Below the pieces are notes generated by a model, which was not told the origin of the DNA, searched no databases, and was given only the letters and a program-made list of their open reading frames with translations. The position numbers and the translations under genes were made by a program. From an uncultured Burkholderiales bacterium (lineage in GTDB: Bacteria > Pseudomonadota > Gammaproteobacteria > Burkholderiales > Burkholderiaceae_C): a DNA stretch of 50,384 nucleotides. Shown piece by piece: positions 33,146-41,522 of this stretch. How positions within the stretch are numbered: position 1 is the first letter of the stretch; each line of letters begins with the position of its first letter. Where the stretch lies: contig CAITHK010000203.1 in the NCBI GenBank assembly GCA_903892175.1, positions 1 through 50,384 on the forward strand. Direction: 5' to 3'.

Positions 33146-35538
33146 GCACCGTGGTCCACACCCAAGACACGCCCTTGCACGACCTGACTCAAGACCCGCG
33201 CTACATCGGCCACAGCCCCGAGCGCCCCAGTTCACGCCGCTTGGTGCAGGGCCAAGGCTGCTATGTGGACGACATCGAGCTGCCCCGCATGGCCCATGTG
33301 GTGTACTGGCGCAGCCCGGTGGCGCACTGCCGCATCACCCGCATTCAGGCCGACTTTGCGCGCCGCATGCCCGGCGTGCTGCTGGTGGCCGACGGCCCGA
33401 TGCTGGCCAAAATTTGCAAGCCCTGGGTCGCCACCCTGGGTCACTTGGCCCATATGAAATCGGCCCCGCAATACCCACTGGCCATGGAGCGCGCGCACTG
33501 GCAAGGTGAACCGGTGGTGGCCATCGTGGCTCAGACCCGCGCCCAGGCCGAAGACGCACTGCAATACCTACAGGTCGAGTGGGAGTTGCTGCCTGCGGTG
33601 GTCAACATGGAAACCGCCCTCGACCCCAGCACCCCAGTCATTCACCCCGAGCTGGGCGACAACCTGTGCTTCACCCGTAGCCTGGACACCGGTGGCGTGG
33701 ACGATGCCTTTGCCCAAGCCGACCAGGTGGTCAACACCACCTTCGAGTTTGGCCGCCACACCGGCGTCACGCTGGAGCCACGCTGCCAAATTGCCGATTG
33801 GCGCACCGCCGAGCAGCAGCTCACGGTCTACCACTCGCAACAAGCGCCGCACATGATGCAAGACCTGTATGCGCGTCAGTTTGAGATTCCCGAGTCGTCG
33901 GTGCGCGTGATCTGCAAAGACGTGGGCGGCTCGTTTGGCATCAAGGTGCACGCCTACCCCGACGACTTTGCCACCGTGGCCTTGTCGATGATGCTGGGCC
34001 GTCCGGTGAAGTTTGTGGCCGACCGCATGGAGTCGTTCACCAGCGACATCCACGCCCGCCATCACCGCATCGACGCCCGCATTGCGGTGCGCAACAACGG
34101 CGAAATTCTGGCCTTTGAAATTGACGACCTGACCGGCATTGGCCCGTTCTCGATGTTCCCGCGCACCAGCGCGATCGAAGGCAACCAGGTGGTCAACCTG
34201 GTGGGCGGCCCTTACAAACACCAGCACTACCGCGCCAAGTTGAACGTGGTGTTCCAAAACAAAACCCCCACCTGCCAATACCGGGGCGTGGGCCACCCAA
34301 TTGCCTGCGCCGTCACCGAAGGCCTGGTGGACATGGCGGCACGCGCCATTGCCATGGACCCACTGGAGATTCGCCGCCGCAACGTCATCCCCGATGACGC
34401 TTACCCGTGTTCGGGCATCAGCGGCATCAAGCTTGAAGGCCTGTCGCACCAAGCGTGTCTGGACAAGTTGGAAAGCCTGATGAACTACTCGGCCCTGCGC
34501 GCCGAACAAGCTGCGCTGCGCGAGCAAGGCATTTACCGCGGCATTGGCATTGCGGCCTTGATTGAGCTGACCAACCCCAGCGCTGCGTTTTATGGTGTGG
34601 GCGGTGCCCGCATTGCCTCGCAAGACGGCGCAACAGCTCGGCTAGACCCCAACGGCGGCGTGACGGTGATGGTGAGCGTGGGCGAACAAGGCCAAGGCAA
34701 CGACGCCATCTACACCCAGATTGCCGCCGATGCGGTGGGCGTGGACATGGCACAGGTGCGTGTGGTCACCGGCGACACCGAGGTCACGCCCTATGGCGGC
34801 GGCACCTGGGCCTCGCGCGGGGCTGGCATTGGCGGCGAAGCCGTGCTGTTGGCCGGCCAAGCCTTGCGCGCCAATATTTTGAAAGTGGCCGCTGTGATCT
34901 TGAAACGCGAGGTGAGCGAGATTGAATTGCACCGAGGCCAGGTGGTAGACGCCCACACCCGCGAGGTGCTGACGCCACTGACCGAGGTGGGCCGCATTGC
35001 CTACTTCCGCTCCGACTTGCTGCCCAACGACTTCACGCCCGAGTTGAGCGTGACGCGCCACTACGCGCAGCGCGACTACCCGTTCATCTTCACCAACGGC
35101 ATGCAAGCGTCGTACGTGGAGGTCGACCCCGACACCGGCTTTGTCAAACTGCTGCAGCACTGGGCGGTGGAAGACTGCGGTCGGGTGATCAACCCCCGCT
35201 TGGTGGACGAGCAAATTCGCGGGGCCATCGTGCAAGGCATTGGCGGCGCCATGCTGGAAGAGTGCCTCTACGACAACCAAGGCCTCATGCTCAACGCCAA
35301 CATGGCCGACTACTTGGTACCCATGTGCTCAGAGATGCCCGACATCCATGTGGCCCACGTGCAGACCCCCACGAAAAGCAGCCAACTCGGTGCCAAAGGT
35401 GCGGGTGAAGCCGGCACCGCTGGCGCCCCGGCGGCGGTGATGAACGCGATCAACGATGCACTGGCGCCGTTCAAGGCGCAGGTGGTGTCGCAGCCGTTCA
35501 CGCCTGAGAAGGTGTTGAAGGCGTTGGGCAAGGTGTGA
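33142..35538 (+). CDS. CoxL-like molybdopterin large subunit (aerobic xanthine-dehydrogenase family, not CO dehydrogenase)
   Basis: Catalytic subunit of 798 residues. I start at ATG 33142, overlapping the coxS stop; the frame is open far upstream but reads only shadow sequence. Landmarks are DVGGSFGIKVHAYP (Mo-pterin region I, about 256-269), VSVGEQGQGNDAIYTQIAAD (about 513-532) and Glu756 in KGAGEAGT, the expected catalytic base. The active-site loop at 378-384 is CQYRGVG, not AYxCSFR, so this is not a form I CO dehydrogenase. Likely substrates are N-heteroaromatic rings or ketones, as in nicotine-pathway KdhL or nicotinate dehydrogenases. Confidence 0.92.
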   Translation: MSTVVHTQDTPLHDLTQDPRYIGHSPERPSSRRLVQGQGCYVDDIELPRMAHVVYWRSPVAHCRITRIQADFARRMPGVLLVADGPMLAKICKPWVATLGHLAHMKSAPQYPLAMERAHWQGEPVVAIVAQTRAQAEDALQYLQVEWELLPAVVNMETALDPSTPVIHPELGDNLCFTRSLDTGGVDDAFAQADQVVNTTFEFGRHTGVTLEPRCQIADWRTAEQQLTVYHSQQAPHMMQDLYARQFEIPESSVRVICKDVGGSFGIKVHAYPDDFATVALSMMLGRPVKFVADRMESFTSDIHARHHRIDARIAVRNNGEILAFEIDDLTGIGPFSMFPRTSAIEGNQVVNLVGGPYKHQHYRAKLNVVFQNKTPTCQYRGVGHPIACAVTEGLVDMAARAIAMDPLEIRRRNVIPDDAYPCSGISGIKLEGLSHQACLDKLESLMNYSALRAEQAALREQGIYRGIGIAALIELTNPSAAFYGVGGARIASQDGATARLDPNGGVTVMVSVGEQGQGNDAIYTQIAADAVGVDMAQVRVVTGDTEVTPYGGGTWASRGAGIGGEAVLLAGQALRANILKVAAVILKREVSEIELHRGQVVDAHTREVLTPLTEVGRIAYFRSDLLPNDFTPELSVTRHYAQRDYPFIFTNGMQASYVEVDPDTGFVKLLQHWAVEDCGRVINPRLVDEQIRGAIVQGIGGAMLEECLYDNQGLMLNANMADYLVPMCSEMPDIHVAHVQTPTKSSQLGAKGAGEAGTAGAPAAVMNAINDALAPFKAQVVSQPFTPEKVLKALGKV

Positions 35539-35546
35539 GGCGTGCC

Positions 35547-35556
35547 GGGGGGGGGG
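35547..35556. repeat. Ten-base poly-G tract upstream of pemIK
   Basis: A run of ten G residues lies just after the coxL-like stop and abuts the candidate pemIK operator. Such homopolymers slip easily during replication and are also prone to sequencing error. If TATACT at 35558-35563 is the -10 box, the run lies in the promoter spacer. Confidence 0.8.
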
Positions 35557-35573
35557 TTATACTGAGATATAAC
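35556..35573. promoter_or_regulatory. Palindrome GTTATA-N6-TATAAC, candidate PemI operator / promoter
   Basis: A perfect 6-base dyad directly upstream of the antitoxin gene, overlapping a near-consensus -10 sequence (TATACT). MazE/PemI antitoxins repress their own promoters by binding such AT-rich dyads, so position and form fit autoregulation. Binding is inferred. Confidence 0.6.
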
Positions 35574-35593
35574 TTCCCATTTGGAGTGACATC

Positions 35594-35851
35594 ATGCACA
35601 CAACCAATTTGCGCAAGGTCGGGGGCTCGGTGATGCTGGTGGTTCCACCCGTTTTCCTTGACCAGTTAAAGCTACATGCAGGTGCGATGGTTGGCTTGGC
35701 GGTGGACCATGGCCGCTTGGTGGTCGAGCCCAAGCCAAGATTGCGCTATACCCTCGCAGAGCTGCTGGCCGCTTCAGATTATTCACAAGCCCCCAGCAGC
35801 GAGGAGCGTGAATGGGTCAATGCGCCTGCTGTAGGTGGTGAGCTGAGATGA
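35594..35851 (+). CDS. pemI: PemI/MazE-like antitoxin (AbrB/SpoVT fold)
   Basis: An 85-residue antitoxin. The N-terminal half (about 1-48) is the swapped-hairpin DNA-binding fold, with LRKVGGSVMLVVPPVFLDQL and GRLVVEPK. The C-terminal part, with YTLAELLAASDY, is the toxin-wrapping segment. ATG 35594 is preceded by GGAG. The stop overlaps the toxin start, as is usual for these pairs. It should repress the operon and neutralise the toxin. Confidence 0.92.
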   Translation: MHTTNLRKVGGSVMLVVPPVFLDQLKLHAGAMVGLAVDHGRLVVEPKPRLRYTLAELLAASDYSQAPSSEEREWVNAPAVGGELR

Positions 35852-36174
35852 AACGCGGCGACATCTATTTGGTGTCGCTGGATCCGACCGAGGGGCGAGA
35901 GCAGCGCGGCAGTCGGCCTGTGGTGATCGTGTCCCCCGGTGAATTCAACCAAGCCACAAAACTGCCTGTGGTGCTCCCCATTACCAACGGCGGTGAGTTC
36001 GCACGCAGGCTGGGTTTTGCTGTGCCGATTGCGGGCATCAAGACCACGGGCGTGATTCGCTGTGATCAACCACGCGTGATCGACTTGGCAGCGCGTCACG
36101 GACGCAAAGTGGATACCTTGCCAGAGCCCATCATGGACGAAGTGCTTGCGCGAATTGCCACGCTGTTTGAGTGA
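35848..36174 (+). CDS. pemK: PemK/MazF-family mRNA interferase toxin
   Basis: A 108-residue toxin of the PemK/MazF fold, with MKRGDIYLVSLDPTEGREQR at the start, the conserved RPVVIVSPGEFNQ strand, VLPIT, and the C-terminal GVIRCDQPRVIDL. Arg in RPVVIV-preceding loop and Thr in LPIT are the residues usually linked to RNA cleavage. Length is normal and nothing is broken. It sits between two Mo-hydroxylase operons and may stabilise the catabolic island. Target sequence unknown. Confidence 0.93.
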   Translation: MKRGDIYLVSLDPTEGREQRGSRPVVIVSPGEFNQATKLPVVLPITNGGEFARRLGFAVPIAGIKTTGVIRCDQPRVIDLAARHGRKVDTLPEPIMDEVLARIATLFE

Positions 36175-36180
36175 ACGCGC

Positions 36181-36208
36181 CATAGCCTGTTAAAGGCAAC
36201 AGGCTGTG
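36181..36208. terminator. Hairpin between convergent pemK and IorB-type genes
   Basis: An 11-base stem (36181-36191 with 36198-36208, one mismatch near the base) and AAAGGC loop lie in the 46-base gap between convergent genes. There is no U tract on either strand, so it may act as a weak bidirectional terminator or an mRNA-stabilising end. Confidence 0.5.
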
Positions 36209-36220
36209 GTGCATCGGTGA

Positions 36221-38353
36221 TCACCCCTGCGCGTGAATCACGCGCAGCAAACGATCCGGCGTCATAGGCAAATGTCTGGGGCGCACGCCCAGCGCATGCA
36301 CCACCGCGTTGGCAATGGCTGCGCCCACCGGTCCTGCCGCGACCTCGCCTGCGCCCAAGCTGGGTTGTGCGGGGTCATCGACCAGGGTGATGTGGATGTC
36401 GGGCACCGCGTCAAAATTCAAAATCGGGTACGCGTCCCAGTGGCTGCTGGTGATGCCCTCTGGACCCCAAGTCACGGCTTCTTTGAGGGTCCAGCTGATG
36501 GCTTGCATCACACCACCTTCGATTTGGTTGAGCAGCCCATCGCGGTGCACCACACGGCCAGCATCGACCGTGCACCACACCTGTTGGACGCGGATGGACT
36601 CATCGACCTCCACCTCCACGGCCACGGCGCAATAACCCGCGCGATTTTTGTAGCGGCCAAAGGCCAGCCCCAAGCCCTGCCCTTCCCCACCTGGGCCGCG
36701 TTGCGCCCAGCGCGCCGCTTCGGCGGTGGTTCGCAGCACGTGGCTGGCACGGTCATCTTTGGCGTGACGCAGTCTGAATTCGAGAGGGTCCACCTGCGCC
36801 ATCGCGGCCAACTCGTCCATGAACGATTCAATCGCAAAGGTGTTGGCGTAAGCGCCCAGCGAGCGCAAGGCCGACACACGCACAGGCCCGTGCGGCACAA
36901 AGTGCTGCGTGACCTGCAAGGCCGGCAAGTCGTAATAAGGAATGATGTTGCGTAATCCACCGCCCGTGGGCAAGGTGACATCTTTTTCTTCCGGTCTGGG
37001 CGCATCAGGCTGCAAAGCCCACGCGGCCAGCAAGTTGATGCCGCTGGACCAACCCGGACGGTTCAAATGGCTGTGGCTCCAGGTCTGGGCTTGCCAGTCG
37101 GTGATGCGGCCTTGGGCATCCAACCCGGCGCTCAGCTCCACCAAGCTGGCCGAGCCAATGGGTGAGACACACAACTCGTCTTGCCGTGTCCACTGCACGC
37201 GCACGGGCACTTGCAGGTGTTGTGCCAAAAAGGCCGCGTCGAGCGCCACATCGTCGGCACCGTTGTGCCCATAGCAGCCCGCGCCGGGGCTGTGCACCAC
37301 GTCCAGTGCGTCCACCGCCACGCTCAAAGCCGCAGCCATTTGCTCACGCAGCTTGAAGACGCCTTGCGAATGCGTCCACACCGTCAGCCCGTCTTGACCG
37401 TTCGCCGTGCGCGAAGGCTCGGCCACGGCACAGGCCAAGCCGATGGAGGCATGGGCAATGTAGGGTTTGGAGTAGCGTTGCGTGAGGCGCTGGGTAAACG
37501 CCAAGGCTTGGCCTTCGTTCACCACCTGTTGCGTTTGCGCAGGCAGGCTGGTGAGCAAGGGCTCGATCTCTTGAAAGGCGGGCAAGGTGGGCAACACCCA
37601 CGCCACCATGGCACAGGCTTTTTCATGGGCGCGCAGCAGGGCCGACTCATCGGGGCCCAACAAGGCGATGAACTCACCCTGGCAGACCAGGTGCGTCACA
37701 CCGTCCAACGCCCGCAAAGCGGCCAAGTCGGGCTGGTGTGCACGCGCCTCAGCATGGAGACCACGCAAGATGCGCGCATGCAGCATGTGCGGGCGCACGA
37801 TATCGTGCACAAAACCTGGCCCGGTGAATTTGTCCCACAGGTCCACACGCACAAAAGCTTCTTCGGCAGGTGCGAACACCTGGCCCGGGTCTGCGTCATC
37901 TGTGAGTGGCAGGTCGAGCCGCGTGGCAACGTAGTCAAAGCTTTGCGCCAAGTCGTGGTAGCTCACGCACTCTGTCGTCGCGTCTACCGAAAACACACCG
38001 TCTTTCAAGGTGAGCGCTTGAACGGAAACAGCGAGTTGGGTGCTGGCGTGCTGCGCAAACACACGCCGCATCTGCACACACGCATGACGCAGCGCAGACA
38101 CACCCACCTCCACCGAAAAACTGCCTGCGGTGTAACCCTCGTCGGGGCTGTGTGCGGTGTGGCCGGCCAAGAGGGTCACTTGGTCAGGACGCAAGCCCAG
38201 CTCCTGGCAGGCCACTTTGAGCAAGGCTGCTGAAATGCCCTGCCCCAACTCGACTTTGCCACTGCGAACTTGAAAATGGCCGTCGGCTAACAGGCGCACC
38301 CATTGGCCTAACATTGGCGCGCTTTGAATGCTGGCGGGTGGTGGTGCAGACAT
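36221..38353 (-). CDS. Cytoplasmic molybdopterin hydroxylase, IorB-type (second set)
   Basis: A 710-residue Mo-cofactor subunit. I start at ATG 38353, four bases after the small-subunit stop. Unlike the IorB-type protein at 9946 it has no Tat signal: residue 1 is followed closely by the Mo domain (WVRLLADGHFQVRSGKVELGQGISAA, about 25-50, quoted as SGKVELGQGISAALLKVA). The family AGCYGHNGADDVALDAAFLA segment and the C-terminal SLGAGEVAAGPVGAAIANAV with catalytic Glu are present. It is the last gene of the long 49862-36221 operon-like array, so it likely hydroxylates the substrate imported by the second Liv system. Substrate unknown. Confidence 0.9.
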   Translation of the reverse strand: MSAPPPASIQSAPMLGQWVRLLADGHFQVRSGKVELGQGISAALLKVACQELGLRPDQVTLLAGHTAHSPDEGYTAGSFSVEVGVSALRHACVQMRRVFAQHASTQLAVSVQALTLKDGVFSVDATTECVSYHDLAQSFDYVATRLDLPLTDDADPGQVFAPAEEAFVRVDLWDKFTGPGFVHDIVRPHMLHARILRGLHAEARAHQPDLAALRALDGVTHLVCQGEFIALLGPDESALLRAHEKACAMVAWVLPTLPAFQEIEPLLTSLPAQTQQVVNEGQALAFTQRLTQRYSKPYIAHASIGLACAVAEPSRTANGQDGLTVWTHSQGVFKLREQMAAALSVAVDALDVVHSPGAGCYGHNGADDVALDAAFLAQHLQVPVRVQWTRQDELCVSPIGSASLVELSAGLDAQGRITDWQAQTWSHSHLNRPGWSSGINLLAAWALQPDAPRPEEKDVTLPTGGGLRNIIPYYDLPALQVTQHFVPHGPVRVSALRSLGAYANTFAIESFMDELAAMAQVDPLEFRLRHAKDDRASHVLRTTAEAARWAQRGPGGEGQGLGLAFGRYKNRAGYCAVAVEVEVDESIRVQQVWCTVDAGRVVHRDGLLNQIEGGVMQAISWTLKEAVTWGPEGITSSHWDAYPILNFDAVPDIHITLVDDPAQPSLGAGEVAAGPVGAAIANAVVHALGVRPRHLPMTPDRLLRVIHAQG

Positions 38354-38357
38354 GGCT

Positions 38358-38831
38358 TTAACCCTTCGCATTCAAACGCTGAATGGCCAAGCGTGAGGCG
38401 CGCACGATGCGCACATGGGTGCCACAGCGGCACAGATGGCGGTTCAAGGTATCGGTGATCTCAGCATCCGTGGGCTGACGCTTAGCTTGCAACAAAGCAG
38501 TGACCGACATTAGCATGCCGTTGATGCAATAGCCACACTGCGCGGCTTGCTCGTCCACAAAGGCTTGCAGCACCACAGCCCCCACCGGGTCTTGCGGCAA
38601 GGAAGCGGGGGTGCGCACATCGCGCCCCTCTACCGACCAATTGGGCGTGTTGCACGACTGCTGCGCGACGCCGTCGACCATCACCGTGCACGCACCGCAG
38701 TTGCCTGCGCCACAGCCGTAGCGCACGTCTTTGGCGTCACAAGGGTTGCGCAGCAGATGCACCAACGATGCGTTGGCATCGGCGGACACGGACACGGCTT
38801 GGCCGTTGAGCTGAAAACTCGCAGTGTTCAT
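38358..38831 (-). CDS. (2Fe-2S)-binding small subunit of second IorAB-type Mo-hydroxylase
   Basis: A 157-residue iron-sulfur subunit. ATG 38831 has AAGGGGT five bases upstream, favouring it over the GTG two codons earlier. Ferredoxin-cluster cysteines are in YGCGAGNCGACTV and QQSC; the second-cluster pairs are QCGYCING and CRCGT. The spacer NPCDAKDVR adds an extra Cys near the first cluster, which is uncommon. It is 17 bases after the amidohydrolase gene and four before its large subunit. Confidence 0.92.
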   Translation of the reverse strand: MNTASFQLNGQAVSVSADANASLVHLLRNPCDAKDVRYGCGAGNCGACTVMVDGVAQQSCNTPNWSVEGRDVRTPASLPQDPVGAVVLQAFVDEQAAQCGYCINGMLMSVTALLQAKRQPTDAEITDTLNRHLCRCGTHVRIVRASRLAIQRLNAKG

Positions 38832-38848
38832 GCGCACCCCTTGGTGTT

Positions 38849-40042
38849 TTAGGCTTTGATCTTCAACAACTTCATGGCGTTGAGGCCTTCGATCATGCGC
38901 CGCTGTGTGGCGGGCAAGCCTTTGACACTGGCGATCAAGCCCAGTGGATCGTCCATCCCCATGTCATAGGGGTAGTCGGTGCCCAGCAAGACATGCTCGG
39001 CGCCGTAACGGTCGATCAGGTTTTTCAGCATGCGGGGGTCGAAGGTGATGGTGTCGAAGTAAAACTTCTCCAAATAGCTCGATGGCTTTTTCTTGATCAC
39101 GGTGCGCACATCGGGACGTGCCTGCCATGCGTGGTCCATGCGGGCCCAGTAGTGCGCAATGTAGCCACCGCCGTGGGCGGCGATGAATTTGATTTTGGGG
39201 TTGCGTGCCACCACGCCATCCAGAATCAGGTGACTGACCGCCACGGTGGTTTCGAGCGGATTGCCAATCACGTTGTTGAAGTAGTGGTTGGTCAAGCGCT
39301 CGCCCTGGGTGTAGCCCAAGGGGTGCATGAAGATCACGGTGCCTAATTCATTGGCTTTGGCAAAGAACTTTTCTAGGCCCAAACGGGGGTCGGTCAGGTT
39401 CATGCCGTTGACGTTGGTACAAATTTCCACGCCGCGCATGCCGAGTTTTTTAACGCAGTACTCGAGTTCTTTGACGGCCAGTTCGGCGTTTTGCAAAGGC
39501 ACGGTACCCAGCCCGACAAAACGGTCGGGGTGCTTGGCCACCAATTCGGCAATGCCGTGGTTCACGTCGCGTGCCAGCTCGGCACCGAGCTTGGGCTCGG
39601 TGAAATAAAAGTAATGGTAAGGCGCTGGGCACACGGCCTGGATGTCCACCCCCATGCGGTCCATGTCTTGGATGCGCTCTTCAATGCCCATCAATTTGGG
39701 GGCACGGGTTTTCATTTGCTTGACGTTGGTTTGGTTGGTCAACTCGTTGGCAAAGATCACCGTGGGGTCGTACTGCGCTGCATTGAGGTGGGCGGTTTTT
39801 TTGTTCACCTCGGGGTTGAGGTAGTGGCAGTGGATGTCCACCACTTTGGATTTACCGCGACGGTCTTTGACGATGTGGGCGGTGGCCGATTTGGACTTGA
39901 CGCCCGTGGTGGCGCTGGCCTTGGTGCTGCTGCTCTTGGCCGCTTTGGCTGTGGCGGCCTTGGCCGTTTTGGCGCTGCTGGCAAGGGAGAAGCCGTGGTC
40001 GTGATCGGGGTCACTGCAAGAAGCGGCGCAGGTGTAAAACAT
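38849..40042 (-). CDS. ACMSD-family amidohydrolase/decarboxylase with a Lys/Ala-rich N-terminal tail
   Basis: A 397-residue metal enzyme of the amidohydrolase-2 family (ACMSD, gamma-resorcylate and 3,6-dihydroxypicolinate decarboxylases). Metal-site residues are His71 and His73 (DIHCHY), His in IFMHPLG, His in FIAAHGGG and Asp in LLGTDYPYD. The family domain begins only at about residue 66. Residues 1-18 contain Cys5, Cys9 and a DPDHDH cluster, and residues 21-58 are almost only Ala, Lys, Ser and Thr, a histone-like basic tail not usual in the family. It lies between the second Liv importer and the IorAB-type genes. A decarboxylase role on a ring acid is plausible; hydrolase activity cannot be excluded. 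Confidence 0.85.
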   Translation of the reverse strand: MFYTCAASCSDPDHDHGFSLASSAKTAKAATAKAAKSSSTKASATTGVKSKSATAHIVKDRRGKSKVVDIHCHYLNPEVNKKTAHLNAAQYDPTVIFANELTNQTNVKQMKTRAPKLMGIEERIQDMDRMGVDIQAVCPAPYHYFYFTEPKLGAELARDVNHGIAELVAKHPDRFVGLGTVPLQNAELAVKELEYCVKKLGMRGVEICTNVNGMNLTDPRLGLEKFFAKANELGTVIFMHPLGYTQGERLTNHYFNNVIGNPLETTVAVSHLILDGVVARNPKIKFIAAHGGGYIAHYWARMDHAWQARPDVRTVIKKKPSSYLEKFYFDTITFDPRMLKNLIDRYGAEHVLLGTDYPYDMGMDDPLGLIASVKGLPATQRRMIEGLNAMKLLKIKA

Positions 40043-40078
40043 GGTTTGTCCTTTGAAGTTTTGGAAAAATGGAAAAGG

Positions 40079-40792
40079 TCAGAACACGCCCAAGTGGCGT
40101 GTGGCTAATTCCGGGTTGGCACGCACCGCATCATGGGTGCCGGCAAAGGCCACCTCACCGGTGTTGAGGACCACGATGTCGTCGGCCAAGCCCATGGCGA
40201 GTTCGAAGTTTTGCTCCACCAAGATGATGGACAAACCTTCTGACTTGAGTTTGGCGATGCCGCGTGACACCTCAGCCACGATGAGAGGGGCCAAGCCCTC
40301 CGAGGGCTCGTCGAGCAGCAGCACATCAGGATTGCCCATCAACGCGCGGCCAATCACCAGCATTTGTTGCTCCCCCCCCGACAAGGTGCCTGCACGTTGC
40401 TTGTGGCGCGGCAACAGTTGCGGGAACAGGTCGTACACGCGCTCCAGCGTCCAAGGGTGGGCAATGTCGCGCTTTTGTTCGGCCACGATGAGGTTTTCTT
40501 CCACACTCAGGCTGGCAAACACGCGACGGCCTTGCGGCACCAAGCGGATGCCACGTTTGGCAATGGCTTCCGGGGGCAGCGCGCCAATCGACTGGCCACC
40601 GAGCAGCACCTGCCCGCCCGTGCACGGCAGCAGGCCAGACAAGGTGAGCATGGTGGTGGTTTTGCCCGCGCCATTGCGCCCGAGCAGTGCCAGCACATGG
40701 CCTTTTTTCAGGGTGAACGACACGCCATGCAGGACATGGCTGTCGCCGTAGTGGGCATGGATGGCGTCCAGGGTCAACAAATCAGTGGCCAA
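40079..40792 (-). CDS. livF: LivF-type ABC transporter ATP-binding protein (second Liv set), TTG start
   Basis: A 237-residue ATPase with Walker A GRNGAGKTTT, signature LSGGEQQML, Walker B DVLLLDEPSEGLAP and the LivF-type LVEQNFELAMGLADDIVVL. No ATG gives a full-length N-terminus. The TTG at 40792 is preceded by GGGAGG with six bases spacing and overlaps livG by 11 bases, so I use it. It shares order and coupling with the first Liv set but is only a paralogue. It feeds the importer linked to the LLM monooxygenase operon. Confidence 0.9.
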   Translation of the reverse strand: MATDLLTLDAIHAHYGDSHVLHGVSFTLKKGHVLALLGRNGAGKTTTMLTLSGLLPCTGGQVLLGGQSIGALPPEAIAKRGIRLVPQGRRVFASLSVEENLIVAEQKRDIAHPWTLERVYDLFPQLLPRHKQRAGTLSGGEQQMLVIGRALMGNPDVLLLDEPSEGLAPLIVAEVSRGIAKLKSEGLSIILVEQNFELAMGLADDIVVLNTGEVAFAGTHDAVRANPELATRHLGVF

Positions 40793-41522
40793 GGTAGACC
40801 TCCCGGGTACGAGGGTGGTTGACCACCGTCTCGCGGTCACCTTCCACAATCAAGCTGCCGTAATGCAGCACCGAAATTTGCTCGGCGAAGGCCAAGGCCA
40901 CGTCCATGTCATGCTCAATCATCACGATGGTGGTGGACTTAGGGAGCGCCGCAATCAGGTCGCGCACGATGATGCGTTCGTCGTGCGACAAGCCCGCCAG
41001 CGGCTCATCGAGCAACAACAACCGTGGCGACTGGGCCATGGCCACCGCAATCTCGACCCGGCGTTGTTCGCCGTAAGAAATTTCACCCACCGCCGAATGC
41101 GCGCGGTCTTTCAGGCCCACCGAATCCAACACGGTTTGGGCTTGGTGGTAGAGCGCATCGTCAAGCTTCAAAGGTTTGAAGGCTTGGAAACGCCTCGTGC
41201 TCACCCCCAACAAAGACAAGGCCACGTTGTGCAGCAAGTTGTCTTTGGAAAACAAGGTGATGATTTGGTAGGTGCGGCTTACCCCCACATGGGCACGGCG
41301 GTGCACGGGCTGGTGGGTGACGTCTTCGCCAAACACCTGGATGCTGCCGGAGTCGGGTTGCAAGTCGCCCGAGATTTGGTTGAACAGCGTGGTCTTGCCC
41401 GCGCCATTGGGGCCGATGATGAGGCGGCGTTCACCGGGTCTGACGGCGAACGACACGTCTTGCGTGACCTTCACACCGCCAAAGCTTTTGCACAGGTGGC
41501 TGACTTCAAGTGCGTAGGTCAT
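40782..41522 (-). CDS. livG: LivG-type ABC transporter ATP-binding protein (second Liv set)
   Basis: A 246-residue ATPase. Walker A is IIGPNGAGKTTLF, the LivG insert is GVSRTYQIITLFSKDNLLHNV, the signature is the variant ISYGEQRRVEIAVAM, and Walker B LLLLDEPLAGLS. ATG 41522 overlaps the LivM stop (ATGA); the open frame upstream is livM shadow. Residues needed for ATP hydrolysis are present. Confidence 0.93.
   Translation of the reverse strand: MTYALEVSHLCKSFGGVKVTQDVSFAVRPGERRLIIGPNGAGKTTLFNQISGDLQPDSGSIQVFGEDVTHQPVHRRAHVGVSRTYQIITLFSKDNLLHNVALSLLGVSTRRFQAFKPLKLDDALYHQAQTVLDSVGLKDRAHSAVGEISYGEQRRVEIAVAMAQSPRLLLLDEPLAGLSHDERIIVRDLIAALPKSTTIVMIEHDMDVALAFAEQISVLHYGSLIVEGDRETVVNHPRTREVYLGH

Noticed and set aside
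31596-34623. Two 351-codon minus-strand frames opposite coxG/coxM and coxL-like genes
   Set aside because: Both are antisense to genes with all family motifs intact; their Gly/His/Gln-rich sequences match no family.
33142-35538. Aerobic CO dehydrogenase (coxMSL) identity for the 31086-35538 operon
   Set aside because: The large subunit lacks the AYxCSFR active-site motif of form I CoxL, and the cluster context is aromatic catabolism.
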